Shown: positions 52,232-61,825, counted from the stretch's first letter. The stretch is 64,000 nt of DNA from SMYC01 sp963578475 (GCA_963578475.1 CAUZCL010000017.1:24432-88431), one strand, 5' to 3'. Numbers and translations: made by a program. Notes: generated from the letters alone by a model not told the origin.

Positions 52232-53983
52232 GTGAAAGAGCTCCGCCGCCTCCTTACTTACGCTTGGCCATATAGGGGCCGGTTTCTATTGGCTTGTATT
52301 GCGATGTTGGGCTTCGGTGCGACCTCGGGTGGGCTCGCCTATCTCATCAAGCCTGTTTTCGACGACGTCCTGATCCAGAACCAGAACTTGGCGCAGGTCG
52401 CCGTGCTCATCATCGTGATCTATATCGCCAAGGGGATATTTTCGTACTTCTCGACCTATCTCATGAGCTGGGTGGGGCAGCGGACGGTCATGGACCTCCG
52501 GAACGTCCTCTACCAGCACGTCATCCGGCAATCGGTGAGTTTCTTCAAGAGCCAGTCGACGGGAACGCTCATCAGCCACATCACGAACGACGTCGAGAAG
52601 ATCCAGCAAGCGGTCTCGGGTGCTATGGGCGACCTGCTCATGCAGACCTTCGCGCTCCTCGGCTACGGCGCGCTCGTGTTCTACTACGATTGGAAGCTCG
52701 CCATTTTCTGTTTCGTGATAGCACCCCTCGCGGTCTACCCGCTCGTGACGCTCGGCCGCAAGCTCCGGCGCCGGACGGATACAGGGCTCGAGCGCTGGCG
52801 CGACATCACGAACGTTCTGCACGAAACGATCTCGGGAAGCCGCATCGTGAAGGCCTTCCGCATGGAGGCGTCCGAGACGAAACGCTTTGTCGAGGCTACC
52901 GACGGTCTCTTCCGGACCAATATGCGCATCACTCGCGTCATCTCGATGATGCCACCCATTATGGAGCTCGTCGGCGGGGTCGGGATGGCGGCAGCCATAT
53001 GGTACGGGAGCAACCGCATAGCGGCTTCGACGATGACGACAGGCGAGTTCTCGTCCTTCATCGCGGCGCTCTTCATGATGTACATGCCGGTGAAGAAGCT
53101 CTCCCGCGTGAATGCCACTCTCCAGCAAGCGCTCTCGGCCGCGAGTCGGATTTTTGCGGTGCTCGACGTGGAATATTCCATCCAGGAAATCGAGGACGCC
53201 GTCGAGCTCCCGCCGCTCTCGCGGAGCATCGAGTTCAAGAACCTGGACTTCGTGTATGACGACGGCAAAGGCGCGACGCTTCGCGATGTGAACCTTGCCA
53301 TCAAAGCAGGGCAAGTCGTGGCTCTCGTGGGCACGAGCGGGGCAGGGAAGAGCACGCTCGTGAGCCTTGTTCCGCGCTTCTACGACCCGACGGGCGGCGT
53401 CGTCTTGTTCGACGGCGTGGATATCCGCAAAGCGACCCTATCGTCGCTCCGCGGTCAAATCGGGCTCGTGACGCAAGAGACGATTCTTTTCAATGACACC
53501 GTGCGCAACAATATCGGCTATGGCTTGAGCTCGGTATCGGAAGGTGCGCTCGTGGCGGCGGCGGAGGCCGCTTGTGCCCTCGAGTTCATTCGGGAGCTCC
53601 CGGACGGCTTCGACACCGTTATCGGCGAGCGTGGCGAGCGGCTCTCCGGCGGCCAGCGGCAAAGGATTGCCATCGCCCGCGCCATCTTGAAAAACCCTCC
53701 TATTCTAGTCCTCGACGAGGCCACGAGCTCGCTCGACGCGGAGTCGGAAGCGCTCCTCCAGCGAGCTCTAGACAATTTGATGGCGAACCGCACAACGCTC
53801 GTGATCGCGCATCGGCTGTCGACGATTCGAAAAGCGGACCTGATCGTCGTCATGGAGGGTGGCGAAGTGAGGGAGAGAGGAACCCAGGAGGAGCTCCTCG
53901 TCCGCTCGGGAGGGGTCTATCGACGGCTCTACGAGCTTCAGTTCTCCGTAGGCGGTGCGGCCGAGCCCGTCACGAGCTCATGA
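52232..53983 (+). CDS. MsbA-like ABC exporter (lipid or polysaccharide type)
   Basis: A 583-residue half transporter. Six N-terminal helices (LLTYAWPYRGRFLLACIAML onward) are followed by a nucleotide-binding domain with Walker A GTSGAGKST, the Q loop VTQETILFNDTVRNNI, signature LSGGQRQRIAIARAIL, Walker B ILVLDEATSSLD and switch His in IAHRLST. Sequence style and length match MsbA and related lipid flippases. GTG at 52232 is the start. It follows the exopolysaccharide genes and precedes yicC, so export of lipid A-like or glycan-lipid substrates is the likely role. Confidence 0.9.
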   Translation: MKELRRLLTYAWPYRGRFLLACIAMLGFGATSGGLAYLIKPVFDDVLIQNQNLAQVAVLIIVIYIAKGIFSYFSTYLMSWVGQRTVMDLRNVLYQHVIRQSVSFFKSQSTGTLISHITNDVEKIQQAVSGAMGDLLMQTFALLGYGALVFYYDWKLAIFCFVIAPLAVYPLVTLGRKLRRRTDTGLERWRDITNVLHETISGSRIVKAFRMEASETKRFVEATDGLFRTNMRITRVISMMPPIMELVGGVGMAAAIWYGSNRIAASTMTTGEFSSFIAALFMMYMPVKKLSRVNATLQQALSAASRIFAVLDVEYSIQEIEDAVELPPLSRSIEFKNLDFVYDDGKGATLRDVNLAIKAGQVVALVGTSGAGKSTLVSLVPRFYDPTGGVVLFDGVDIRKATLSSLRGQIGLVTQETILFNDTVRNNIGYGLSSVSEGALVAAAEAACALEFIRELPDGFDTVIGERGERLSGGQRQRIAIARAILKNPPILVLDEATSSLDAESEALLQRALDNLMANRTTLVIAHRLSTIRKADLIVVMEGGEVRERGTQEELLVRSGGVYRRLYELQFSVGGAAEPVTSS

Positions 53984-53987
53984 GTAA

Positions 53988-54869
53988 ATGATGCTGAAGA
54001 GTATGACAGGGTTCTCTCGAGCTCGAATCGAGAACGACGCCTATGAAGTCGTCGTCGAGATTCGAACTGTAAACCACCGATATCTCGACGTACGGACGCG
54101 GGGCTCGGCGGGGCTCACGACGGTCGACAAGAAAGTGCGGGATCGCCTCGCGCAGTCGCTCGGCCGCGGCAAAGTCGACGTCAGCCTCTACCTCAAGCCC
54201 AAAGGTGCGAGCACGCACCAAATCGAGGTCGACCGCCCGTTGATTGCGGAGTTCGTGCGGGTGACTACCGAGCTCGGGAAAGAGCTCGGTGTCGAGGCGT
54301 CGCTCGAGCTTCGGGATTTGATAGGATTTTCGCCGGCCTTTCAAGTGAAAGAGCGCGACCTCTCTGAAGGCGCTAGCCTCTGGGACGCGCTCGAGCCGGC
54401 TCTCGACCAGGCTATCGAGGAGCTCGAGCACATGCGCGCAGCCGAAGGCGCCGAGATGGCGGCCGACCTCGAGCGTCGTTTGAAGGAACTCGCGACTCTA
54501 GTCGATGACATCGAAGCGCGTTCCAATACAAGGCGCGAGGAGCGGCGCGAGGAGCTCGAGGCCAAAGTCGCGGAGCTCGTGGGCTCTGCTCTCGAGCCTC
54601 CGGCCATCGCGATGGAAGTCGCCCGTCTCGTCGAGCGCGCCGATATCGCCGAGGAGTTAACGCGCTTCCGAAGCCACCTCGAGCTTTGGAAAGGTACGAC
54701 GTCTTCCTCCGGGCCCTGTGGCAAGAAGCTCGACTTCATCGTGCAGGAGATGAACCGCGAAGTAAATACGATAGGCTCGAAAAGCCAGGACGCCAAGATT
54801 GCGGAGCACGTGATTGCGATGAAATCCGAAATCGAGAGAGTCCGGGAGCAGGTTCAGAACATCGAATGA
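53988..54869 (+). CDS. yicC: YicC-family endoribonuclease
   Basis: A 293-residue YicC/DUF1732 protein, a family of endoribonucleases implicated in RNA turnover and small-RNA decay. The start LKSMTGFSRARIENDAYEVV, VEIRTVNHRYLDVRTRG and the C-terminal TSSSGPCGKKLDFIVQEMNR then EVNTIGSKSQDAKIAEHVI are diagnostic. ATG at 53988 or 53991 is possible. Its stop overlaps gmk as ATGA, the usual yicC-gmk pairing. Confidence 0.95.
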   Translation: MMLKSMTGFSRARIENDAYEVVVEIRTVNHRYLDVRTRGSAGLTTVDKKVRDRLAQSLGRGKVDVSLYLKPKGASTHQIEVDRPLIAEFVRVTTELGKELGVEASLELRDLIGFSPAFQVKERDLSEGASLWDALEPALDQAIEELEHMRAAEGAEMAADLERRLKELATLVDDIEARSNTRREERREELEAKVAELVGSALEPPAIAMEVARLVERADIAEELTRFRSHLELWKGTTSSSGPCGKKLDFIVQEMNREVNTIGSKSQDAKIAEHVIAMKSEIERVREQVQNIE

Positions 54870-55492
54870 GGACCGTAAGGCGAGGCAACCTCTTCGTGAT
54901 CTCGGCGCCCTCGGGCTCCGGCAAAACTACGCTCGTTCGGCGCCTCCTCGACACACTCGACGACGTCTGTTTCTCGGTGTCGTTCACGACGCGTCCCGTC
55001 CGCGGGAGCGAGCGCGACGGCGTGGACTATCACTTCGTGCCCGAGGATGTGTTCCGCGCCAAAATCGAAGGCGGCGAGTTCCTGGAATGGGCCGAAGTCC
55101 ACGGCAATTTCTATGGGACGTCGACGGTCGTGACCGAGCAGGTGCGCACCTCGGGGGAGGACATTCTCATGGACGTGGACGTCCAAGGCGCTGCCCAAGT
55201 GAGCAAGGCCCAGCCGGATGCCATCTCTCTTTTTGTCATGCCTCCGTCATTCGACGTTCTGGAAGAGCGGCTCCGCGGACGGCGTCAGGATTCGGACGAG
55301 GCGATCCTGGGAAGGCTAGAAGAAGCTCGCCACGAAATTCACCATTACAAGGACTATGATTACGTGCTCATCAACGACAGCGTGGAGCGAACTTCCGAGC
55401 TACTGAAGGCGATCGTCCTCGCCGAGAGGACGCGGCCGCGGCTGCTCGAGGAACGTATTCGGCCGATTGTGGAGTCGTTCAAGGATGAGTGA
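54866..55492 (+). CDS. gmk: guanylate kinase
   Basis: A 208-residue kinase that phosphorylates GMP to GDP. The P-loop ISAPSGSGKTTLVRRLL, the GMP-binding FTTRPVRGSERDGVDYHFV and EFLEWAEVHGNFYGTS, and the lid region RGRRQDSDEAILGRL are intact. The start is ATG 54866 in the ATGA overlap with yicC; the longer open frame lies over yicC. It overlaps the uracil-DNA glycosylase gene by eight bases. Confidence 0.96.
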   Translation: MRTVRRGNLFVISAPSGSGKTTLVRRLLDTLDDVCFSVSFTTRPVRGSERDGVDYHFVPEDVFRAKIEGGEFLEWAEVHGNFYGTSTVVTEQVRTSGEDILMDVDVQGAAQVSKAQPDAISLFVMPPSFDVLEERLRGRRQDSDEAILGRLEEARHEIHHYKDYDYVLINDSVERTSELLKAIVLAERTRPRLLEERIRPIVESFKDE

Positions 55493-56192
55493 GCGGGACT
55501 GGGTGGTGGGGCAGATTCGGGAGCGGCTCCTGTTCTATCGGTCGATGACGAATCTCGGGTTCGAGCGGCGGGCGGTTGCGGTAACGCCGGTCCAAAAGGT
55601 CGAGCCGAGTGTTCCGGAGAGGGCAATACTCTCTCGGGAGACGCTCGTGGAAGTGCGGGCGGACCTCGGCGATTGCACTCGCTGCGTGCTTCACGAGAAG
55701 CGGACGAACCTTGTTTTTGGGGTAGGTAATCCTAGCGCTGATTTGATGTTTATCGGGGAGGGCCCGGGCTTCGAAGAAGATCGACAGGGGATTCCCTTTG
55801 TCGGGCCCGCGGGGCAACTGCTTACGAAAATTATCAGAGCTATTGATTTGAGCCGGGACGATGTTTATATCGCGAATGTTGTGAAGTGTCGGCCGCCTGG
55901 GAATCGGGATCCCGAGCCCGAGGAGGTCGAGGAATGTCGGTCGTTTCTTGACCGGCAGGTGGATGCTATTCGTCCTAAGGTCATCTGTGCCCTCGGCCGC
56001 GTTTCGGCGTTGAATTTGCTTCGGACGGATGAAGGGATCACCCGGATTCGCGGGCGCATGTACCCCTATCGCGGAGCCAAGCTCGTGCCCACTTTTCATC
56101 CAGCTTATTTGCTTCGAAATCCGGAAAAAAAGCGTGAGTGCTGGCAGGACATGAAGCTCATTCGACGACTGCTCGATGGGCAGTTATCCTAG
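55485..56192 (+). CDS. uracil-DNA glycosylase, family 4 (iron-sulfur)
   Basis: A 235-residue type 4 UDG that removes uracil from DNA. Four Cys ligate a [4Fe-4S] cluster: C64 and C67 (DCTRC), C135 (VVKCRPPGNRDP) and C151. The water-activating motif GEGPGFEEDRQGIPFVGPAG and the HPAYLLRNP motif are present. The first 50 residues resemble the variable N-terminus of these enzymes. The start is ATG 55485, overlapping gmk; rpoZ, often found after gmk, is not here. The 3' end overlaps priA by 17 bases. Confidence 0.93.
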   Translation: MSERDWVVGQIRERLLFYRSMTNLGFERRAVAVTPVQKVEPSVPERAILSRETLVEVRADLGDCTRCVLHEKRTNLVFGVGNPSADLMFIGEGPGFEEDRQGIPFVGPAGQLLTKIIRAIDLSRDDVYIANVVKCRPPGNRDPEPEEVEECRSFLDRQVDAIRPKVICALGRVSALNLLRTDEGITRIRGRMYPYRGAKLVPTFHPAYLLRNPEKKRECWQDMKLIRRLLDGQLS

Positions 56193-58602
56193 TTATTCCG
56201 CTTTCGCGGAGGTGGGACTTCCGGTTCCGCTCCTTCGAACGTTCTCCTACGGGGTGCCCAACCCTCTTTTGAGAGCGCGTCCAGGGATGCGGGTTCGCGT
56301 CCGATTTTCCGGCCGCGTGCTTATAGGCTGCATCACCGAGATCTCTGAGGAGTCGCCTGAGCTTCCGACCGACATCACATTACAACCGCTTTTGACGCTT
56401 CTTGATGAAGAGCCTGTATTGACGCCGTCGCAGCTGAAGCTCAGTCGCTTTGTTACGGATTACTACCTGGCCTCACCGGGGCTCGTTTGCCGCGCCATGT
56501 TGCCGCCCGAGACACCGCGCGAAGAGAGAGCGCTCTATGAACGCGGTGAGTTGACTGAGACTGACGCGAAAGGTTTGTCGAAGCGAGTTCTCGACGCGCT
56601 CGAGCGCCCGATGACCGCGCGGGCCATTGCGAAGGCTGTGTCCAAGAAGAACGTCGCGGGGACGATTGCATTGCTTCTGAGAAAGGGCTTAATCCGCCGC
56701 CGGACGCCGAGCGGAACGAAAGGCGGCCGAAAGATGCGCGTGGCCGCGATCACCGAGGCGGGACGGCGAGCGCTCGAGACGGAAAAGCTGCACCTGACAA
56801 CGTCCCGAATCCTCACGCTTCTTTCGGTCGCCACCGATCCCGTCCCAGTACATACGATACGGGGCGAGCTCTCCATTGAGCGGGGCCCATTTCTGGGAAT
56901 CGCGCAAAAAGGGTACATCGAGCTCGTCGACCAGGCCGTGCTGCAAACACCTTGGCATCGTCTCGCGGCAGAGCCGTCGGCGAAGCTCGAGCTCGCCGAA
57001 AGCCAACAGGTGGCGGTCGCCGCGATCCGCGAAGCAATCGTCAAGGGGAGCTTTGAGCCCGTTGTGTTGCACGGCGTCACCGGAAGCGGGAAGACCGAAG
57101 TCTATCTACACGCGGCCGAAGACGCACTCGAGCGCGGACGGAGCGTTCTCATCCTCGTCCCCGAGATCGCGCTCACGCCCCGACTTGCAGCACTTCTTTA
57201 TTCGCGGTTCGGCGAGCGCGTTGCCATCTTGCATAGTGCGCTAGGGACGGGAGAGAGGCGAGACGAGTGGTGGCGTATCCGGCATGGCGAGGCGCGCGTC
57301 GTGGTCGGTGCGCGTGCGGCTGTTTTGGCGCCGCTCGAAAATCTCGGCCTCGTCGTCGTGGACGAAGAGCACGAGGGCTCGTACAAGCAGGAAGAAAGCC
57401 CGCGCTATCACGCCCGCGACGTCGCGATCGTGCGGGCGCGGGACGACGGCGCCGTAGTGGTGCTCGGCTCCGCGACACCGTCCCTCGAATCGTTCACGGC
57501 AGCTCTAGAAGGACGTTACCGGTTGCTCAGCTTGCCCGAGCGCATTGCGAGCCGACCCCTTGCGGCGGTGGAGCTCATCGACATGAAGGAGGTGGTGCGC
57601 GAAGAGGGCCCCGACACCATCATCTCGGCCCCCCTTCGCGCCGCGCTCGAAGCGCGACTGAAAGCCGACGAGCAGGCACTCGTGCTCCTGAATCGAAGAG
57701 GTTTTGCCGGCCAGCTTCTTTGCCGGCAGTGTGGCCTCGCCCTGATGTGCAGTGAGTGCAGCGTTACGATGACGCTTCACAAGGGCGGATCGCTTGCGGT
57801 CTGCCACTATTGCGGACTCGGGCGTCCGAAGCCGACAAAGTGTGATGTCTGCCAAGGGGAGTTCTTGTGCACGGTCGGCTACGGGACGGAGCGGCTCGAA
57901 ACCCTGGTGAAGGAGATGTTTCCCGAAAGCCGCGTCGCTCGCATGGACCGCGACACGATGCGGCGCAAAGGAAGCTACGAGGTACTCCTCGCAAAGTTCG
58001 CGGCACGTAAGATCGACGTGCTCGTCGGCACTCAGATGCTGGCCAAGGGGCACGATTTTCCTGCGGTCACTCTCGTCGGTGTGCTCGGCGCGGATAACGG
58101 TCTTGGCGCTCCCGACTTCCGGGCCGCGGAGCGAACGTTCCAACTTTTGACGCAAGTGGCTGGGCGCGCTGGACGGGGGGACCGCCCGGGCGAAGTGCTC
58201 ATCCAGACTTACCAGCCCGATCACTACAGCTTGCAGTTCGCCCAGGCGCAGGACTATCGGGGCTTCTACGAGTCCGAGAGCAAGTTTCGGCGCGAGCTTT
58301 CGTACCCACCCGTCGTGAGCCTAATCAACATCATTGTCGAGGGCCGCTCGATGCAGGAAGCGACGGCGGAGGCCCGCCGTGCCGCGAGTTTTCTCGAGCG
58401 TGAACCGGTCGAGGGCGTACGCATTCTTGGTCCGGCTTTTGCTGTGCGCTCGAAAGTCGCGGGTCGCCATCGGTGTCAGATTTTGATCAAGCTGTCGCGC
58501 CGCGAGCACGCGCGGCTCCGGCATTGGCTGCGCGGGCTCATGAAAGACGAAACGCTCGCACGCGCGATGCTCGTGGACGTGGATCCGACCACGCTTTCGT
58601 GA
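56176..58602 (+). CDS. priA: primosomal replication restart helicase PriA
   Basis: An 808-residue superfamily 2 helicase that restarts stalled forks. The N-terminal DNA-binding region (AEVGLPVPLLRTFSYGVP; MRVRVRFSGRVLIG) is followed by Walker A HGVTGSGKTEVYLHA, the DEEH box VVVDEEHEGSYKQEE, the Zn-binding Cys pairs (CRQCGLALMCSECSVT; CHYCG; CDVCQG) and helicase motifs V and VI (GTQMLAKGHDFP; QVAGRAGRG). Length is normal. It ends 16 bases before the convergent protease gene. Confidence 0.96.
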   Translation: MGSYPSYSAFAEVGLPVPLLRTFSYGVPNPLLRARPGMRVRVRFSGRVLIGCITEISEESPELPTDITLQPLLTLLDEEPVLTPSQLKLSRFVTDYYLASPGLVCRAMLPPETPREERALYERGELTETDAKGLSKRVLDALERPMTARAIAKAVSKKNVAGTIALLLRKGLIRRRTPSGTKGGRKMRVAAITEAGRRALETEKLHLTTSRILTLLSVATDPVPVHTIRGELSIERGPFLGIAQKGYIELVDQAVLQTPWHRLAAEPSAKLELAESQQVAVAAIREAIVKGSFEPVVLHGVTGSGKTEVYLHAAEDALERGRSVLILVPEIALTPRLAALLYSRFGERVAILHSALGTGERRDEWWRIRHGEARVVVGARAAVLAPLENLGLVVVDEEHEGSYKQEESPRYHARDVAIVRARDDGAVVVLGSATPSLESFTAALEGRYRLLSLPERIASRPLAAVELIDMKEVVREEGPDTIISAPLRAALEARLKADEQALVLLNRRGFAGQLLCRQCGLALMCSECSVTMTLHKGGSLAVCHYCGLGRPKPTKCDVCQGEFLCTVGYGTERLETLVKEMFPESRVARMDRDTMRRKGSYEVLLAKFAARKIDVLVGTQMLAKGHDFPAVTLVGVLGADNGLGAPDFRAAERTFQLLTQVAGRAGRGDRPGEVLIQTYQPDHYSLQFAQAQDYRGFYESESKFRRELSYPPVVSLINIIVEGRSMQEATAEARRAASFLEREPVEGVRILGPAFAVRSKVAGRHRCQILIKLSRREHARLRHWLRGLMKDETLARAMLVDVDPTTLS

Positions 58603-58617
58603 CGAGAGTCAGAATAA

Positions 58618-59526
58618 CTAAGCGAGGTCGCGGAACGCGGCGAGAAACTCACTCCACGAGATCTGGATGGGCTGGGGCGTGAAGCAAAGCGCGAACGTGA
58701 CGAGGGCGAGAAAACCCATCACGAAGCGGCTTCGCGGGAGAGGCTCATCGTCGAACAGTGTTTTTGGATGCGGACGGCGGATACCGATTGCATAGGCGAG
58801 CAGAGCGAAGAAGAGCCATGACGGCGTCAGGATGGCAAGCAGTAAGAGAGAGAAGAAGAAAATAGCCGACAGCCGATGCGCTTTCTCGCGGAAGAGCGCG
58901 TAGCTCGCATGTCCGCCGTCGAGCTGGCCGATGGGGAGTAGATTGATTGCCGTCAGGAGTAGCCCGAACCAGGCCGCAAGCCCGATCGGGCTGACAAGAA
59001 AAGTTTGCTCATCCGGAAGATCTGGCCACAGCAGCTTGACGGCCCCTTGAAACAGAAGGGGCAGGCCTAGCCCGATGCCTCCGGAATCTGTCTCGACGCT
59101 AGGACGTGACGTTGCGACTCCGATGAGCAGTGCCGGTACGCACACGACGAACCCGGCAAAGGGTCCCGCGAGGCCGATATCGATCAGTGAACGCCGGTTC
59201 GGAAACGGCGACTTGATCAATATGAAGGCGCCGAGGGTACCGATTAGCGAGATGGGAAACGGCAGGAAGACGGGAAGGGATGTATCGACCCGGTAGCGCT
59301 TCGCCGTGAGGTAGTGCCCCATCTCGTGCGTCCCGATGATCAAGAGAATGGTGCAGCTGAAAGGGAAACCGTAGAACAGCCAGTCCCGAAGAGAGACCGA
59401 GTCTTCCGCCAAGCGTTCGGGAGCCCAGAATCCCAAACCGTGATAGCCGCCGACATAGAGCGTCGAGGCAATGGTGAGGAGGAAGAAGAAAAGAGGGAGC
59501 GCTCGGCTCGTTGCGAACCGAAACAA
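58618..59526 (-). CDS. site-2 protease family (M50) membrane peptidase
   Basis: A 302-residue intramembrane metalloprotease with about seven helices. The zinc site is THEMGHYLTAKRY (HExxH) and the second motif is LLPIGQLDGGHASYALF (Asp ligand). It would cleave transmembrane substrates such as anti-sigma factors. It lacks a PDZ domain, so it belongs to the compact type rather than RseP. The first usable start is TTG at 59526, so the N-terminus is uncertain. No obvious substrate gene is adjacent. Confidence 0.88.
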   Translation of the reverse strand: MFRFATSRALPLFFFLLTIASTLYVGGYHGLGFWAPERLAEDSVSLRDWLFYGFPFSCTILLIIGTHEMGHYLTAKRYRVDTSLPVFLPFPISLIGTLGAFILIKSPFPNRRSLIDIGLAGPFAGFVVCVPALLIGVATSRPSVETDSGGIGLGLPLLFQGAVKLLWPDLPDEQTFLVSPIGLAAWFGLLLTAINLLPIGQLDGGHASYALFREKAHRLSAIFFFSLLLLAILTPSWLFFALLAYAIGIRRPHPKTLFDDEPLPRSRFVMGFLALVTFALCFTPQPIQISWSEFLAAFRDLA

Positions 59527-59612
59527 GACGACAACGACGAGATGCCGGAGCGACAGAGGCGTGCCCGATTCTTTGCTGTCCGCCGCGGCAAGCGCGGCTC
59601 AGACTAGATGCG

Positions 59613-59882
59613 CTAGGATATGTTCTGGAGGTCTTTGCCCGGTTTGAATCGGATCGTTCGGCCGGGGGGGATGCGGACTTCTTTACCCGTGCGCGGGTTG
59701 CGACCGATTCCGCGCTTCCTGGGTTTCACCTGAAATACCCCAAAGCCACGAAGCTCGATGCGCTCGCCCCGTTTCATCGAGTTCTTCATTGCGTCCAGCA
59801 CCGCCTCCACAGCTTTTTCGGCTTTCAATTTCGTGATGCTCGCGGTAGCAGACACCTCGTTGATGATGTCCACCTTTATCAT
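59613..59882 (-). CDS. hup: HU family DNA-binding protein
   Basis: An 89-residue histone-like protein. IKVDIINEVSATASITKLKA forms the dimerisation helices, RIELRGFGVFQVKPRKRGIG leads into the DNA arm, and GRNPRTGKEVRIPPGRTIRF then KPGKDLQNIS is the arm and C-terminal strand. The ATG at 59882 has GGGAGG upstream. A near-perfect housekeeping promoter lies at 59909-59938, in keeping with an abundant protein. Confidence 0.96.
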   Translation of the reverse strand: MIKVDIINEVSATASITKLKAEKAVEAVLDAMKNSMKRGERIELRGFGVFQVKPRKRGIGRNPRTGKEVRIPPGRTIRFKPGKDLQNIS

Positions 59883-59908
59883 ATTGACCTCCCAAGGGAT
59901 ACGGTTTC

Positions 59909-59938
59909 ATTATAAGGAACCGTACTCGGACCTGTCAA
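59909..59938 (-). promoter_or_regulatory. sigma70-type promoter of the HU gene
   Basis: On the minus strand TTGACA (59938-59933) is separated by 18 bases from TATAAT (59914-59909); both hexamers match the consensus exactly. It lies 27 bases before the HU start. Confidence 0.85.
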
Positions 59939-60004
59939 GCGTCATCTCCTCTTATCATGCTCTAAACGTTCGAGTTAGGCTGCTCCTTCCGTTCGGTCCG
60001 GCGG

Positions 60005-60047
60005 TGTTATAATTACTTCTTACGGAAGTCTTTTTAGATCAAGGAGA
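60005..60047 (+). promoter_or_regulatory. extended -10 promoter and ribosome site of der
   Basis: TG-T-TATAAT at 60005-60013 is an extended -10 element; no good -35 is seen at the usual distance. AAGGAG at about 60041-60046 is six bases before the GTG start at 60053 and decides that start over the nearby out-of-frame ATG. Confidence 0.65.
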
Positions 60048-60052
60048 TATGG

Positions 60053-61393
60053 GTGAACACGCTGCCTAGAGTCGCGATCGTGGGCCGCCCCAACGTCGGT
60101 AAATCTACCCTTTTCAACCGTATGCTCGGATCGCGCAAAGCGATCGTGGATCCCGTCGCCGGCTCGACCCGTGACCGCAACGCCGTGATCGTGGAATGGG
60201 GAGGAAGAAGCTTCGAGCTCGTCGACACGGGCGGGATCATGGAAGACGCTGAGACACCGCTCGACGAGCAGGTCGGCGCACAAGTTGACACCGCGATCGG
60301 GCGCGCGGCGCTCATCTGCTGGGTGGTCGACGGACGCACGGGTCCTCTAGCGGAAGAGCAATACATCGCGAAGAGGTTGCGCCAGATTTCCGTCCGCGTG
60401 CTGCTCGTCGTAAACAAGATCGATGAAGGGAGCCACATCCCCGAGGCAGCTGAGTTTCACCGACTCGGGTTCGGGGACCTATATGAAACCTCGGCGGAGC
60501 ACGGACTTGGTGTCGCGGAGCTCATGGATGCGATGGTGGAGCGCCTCGGGGAAGTCCCCGAAGACGATAAGACGGAGGATGTGGAAGAGCTACGCGTCGC
60601 CATTACCGGGCGTCCGAACGTAGGAAAGTCGTCGCTACTCAACCGGCTCGTCGGCGAGGAGCGCGCGGTGGTGAGCGCGATGGCGGGAACCACGCGGGAT
60701 GCCGTGGATACCGTCCTCACTGCGCACGGCCACACCTACCGTTTCGTTGACACGGCTGGCATAAGGCGGAAAGGGAAGACGCCGAACAAAGCGGACCGAC
60801 TCGGAGTGATGTATGCCGAGCGCGCCATCGAGCGCGCGCAAATCTGCCTGCTCGTATTCGACGCTACGGCAGGCGTGACCACGGAAGACGCGTCCATCGG
60901 CGCCAAGATCGAGAAAGCGGGGCGAGGAGCCGTGATCGTTTTCAACAAGTGGGACCTCGTATCGGGCCGCGAAGCAGAAGCCAAAGAGCTCGAGCTCGAC
61001 ACTCGTGAAAAGCTCCCGCATCTCTCTTTTGCTCCCATCGTTTTTCTCTCCGCGCTGACGGGACGTGGCATGAAGGGACTCTTTCCGAGGATCCGCGGGG
61101 TCCGCGAGCAGCAACTGGTGCGCGTTCCAACCCCGGAGCTGAATCGTTTCTTGGAGACGGCTGCCGAGCGTTTGCCGCCCCGGGCCCGGGACGGCAAGGA
61201 AGTGCGTTTTTATTATGCTGCCCAGACTGGGGTCGCCCCGCCGCGCTTCGTTGTTTTCTCGAACCGCGCCCGCGTCGAGCTCGACGCTACCTATCCGCGC
61301 TATCTCGCCCGCCGGCTGCGCGAGGCTTTCGGTTTCGAAGGGACCCCGATTCGCGTCGCGATCCGAAAACGAGGGCGGGCAAAGGACCAATGA
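60053..61393 (+). CDS. der: ribosome-assembly GTPase Der (EngA)
   Basis: A 446-residue protein with two tandem GTPase domains and a KH-like C-terminal domain, required for 50S subunit maturation. The first P-loop is GRPNVGKSTLFNR with DTGG and NKID; the second is GRPNVGKSSLLNR with DTAG and NKWD. The C-terminal segment (VRFYYAAQTGVAPPRFVVFS) is typical. The GTG at 60053 is set by the AAGGAG site. Length is normal. Confidence 0.97.
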   Translation: MNTLPRVAIVGRPNVGKSTLFNRMLGSRKAIVDPVAGSTRDRNAVIVEWGGRSFELVDTGGIMEDAETPLDEQVGAQVDTAIGRAALICWVVDGRTGPLAEEQYIAKRLRQISVRVLLVVNKIDEGSHIPEAAEFHRLGFGDLYETSAEHGLGVAELMDAMVERLGEVPEDDKTEDVEELRVAITGRPNVGKSSLLNRLVGEERAVVSAMAGTTRDAVDTVLTAHGHTYRFVDTAGIRRKGKTPNKADRLGVMYAERAIERAQICLLVFDATAGVTTEDASIGAKIEKAGRGAVIVFNKWDLVSGREAEAKELELDTREKLPHLSFAPIVFLSALTGRGMKGLFPRIRGVREQQLVRVPTPELNRFLETAAERLPPRARDGKEVRFYYAAQTGVAPPRFVVFSNRARVELDATYPRYLARRLREAFGFEGTPIRVAIRKRGRAKDQ

Positions 61394-61399
61394 TTACGC

Positions 61400-61427
61400 T
61401 TGACTTCGTTTCAGGGTCTCATATAAT
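61400..61427 (+). promoter_or_regulatory. sigma70-type promoter upstream of the IHF/HU-like gene
   Basis: TTGACT (61400-61405) is followed after 16 bases by TATAAT (61422-61427). The leader to the gene at 61533 would be about 100 bases and AT-rich; I see no riboswitch or convincing stem in it. Confidence 0.6.
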
Positions 61428-61532
61428 AATTTAGGTACCTGGTTTTAACTTCTATCCTAATAATCCTGTAAGTCAAGACTTAGTATCTTCGCCGTAATTC
61501 CTGTGGTCTGAAAGCCGGATCCTTGACCCTCC

Positions 61533-61808
61533 ATGACGAAGGCAGACCTAGCACGCGTCGTTTACGACCGCCATGGCGGCATCTCGAACAAAGAAGCCGC
61601 CGGGCTCGTGGAGCTCATGCTCGAGCTCATCAAGAAGGGTCTCGGGGACGGCGAAAAAGTACAAATCAGCGGTTTCGGGACTTTTCTCGTGCGGGAGAAG
61701 AAGGAGCGCAAAGGGCGCAACCCCCAAACGGGAGAGGAGATGATCCTCCGCTCTCGCAAGTCGGTCGTTTTCCGGCCCTCCAAGAATGTCCAAAACGGCT
61801 TCTCGTGA
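61533..61808 (+). CDS. IHF/HU-like DNA-bending protein
   Basis: A 91-residue protein of the HU/IHF family. TKADLARVVYDRHGGISNKE and VELMLELIKKGLGDGEKVQI are the helical body, GFGTFLVREKKERKGRNPQT the start of the DNA arm. The GRNPQTGEEM motif and overall style are closer to IHF-alpha than to the HU encoded at 59613. It is followed 17 bases later by a MerR regulator, the arrangement known for ihfA-merR pairs, though pheST is not upstream here. Confidence 0.92.
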   Translation: MTKADLARVVYDRHGGISNKEAAGLVELMLELIKKGLGDGEKVQISGFGTFLVREKKERKGRNPQTGEEMILRSRKSVVFRPSKNVQNGFS

Positions 61809-61825
61809 AAGCAGGTCGCCGTTAA

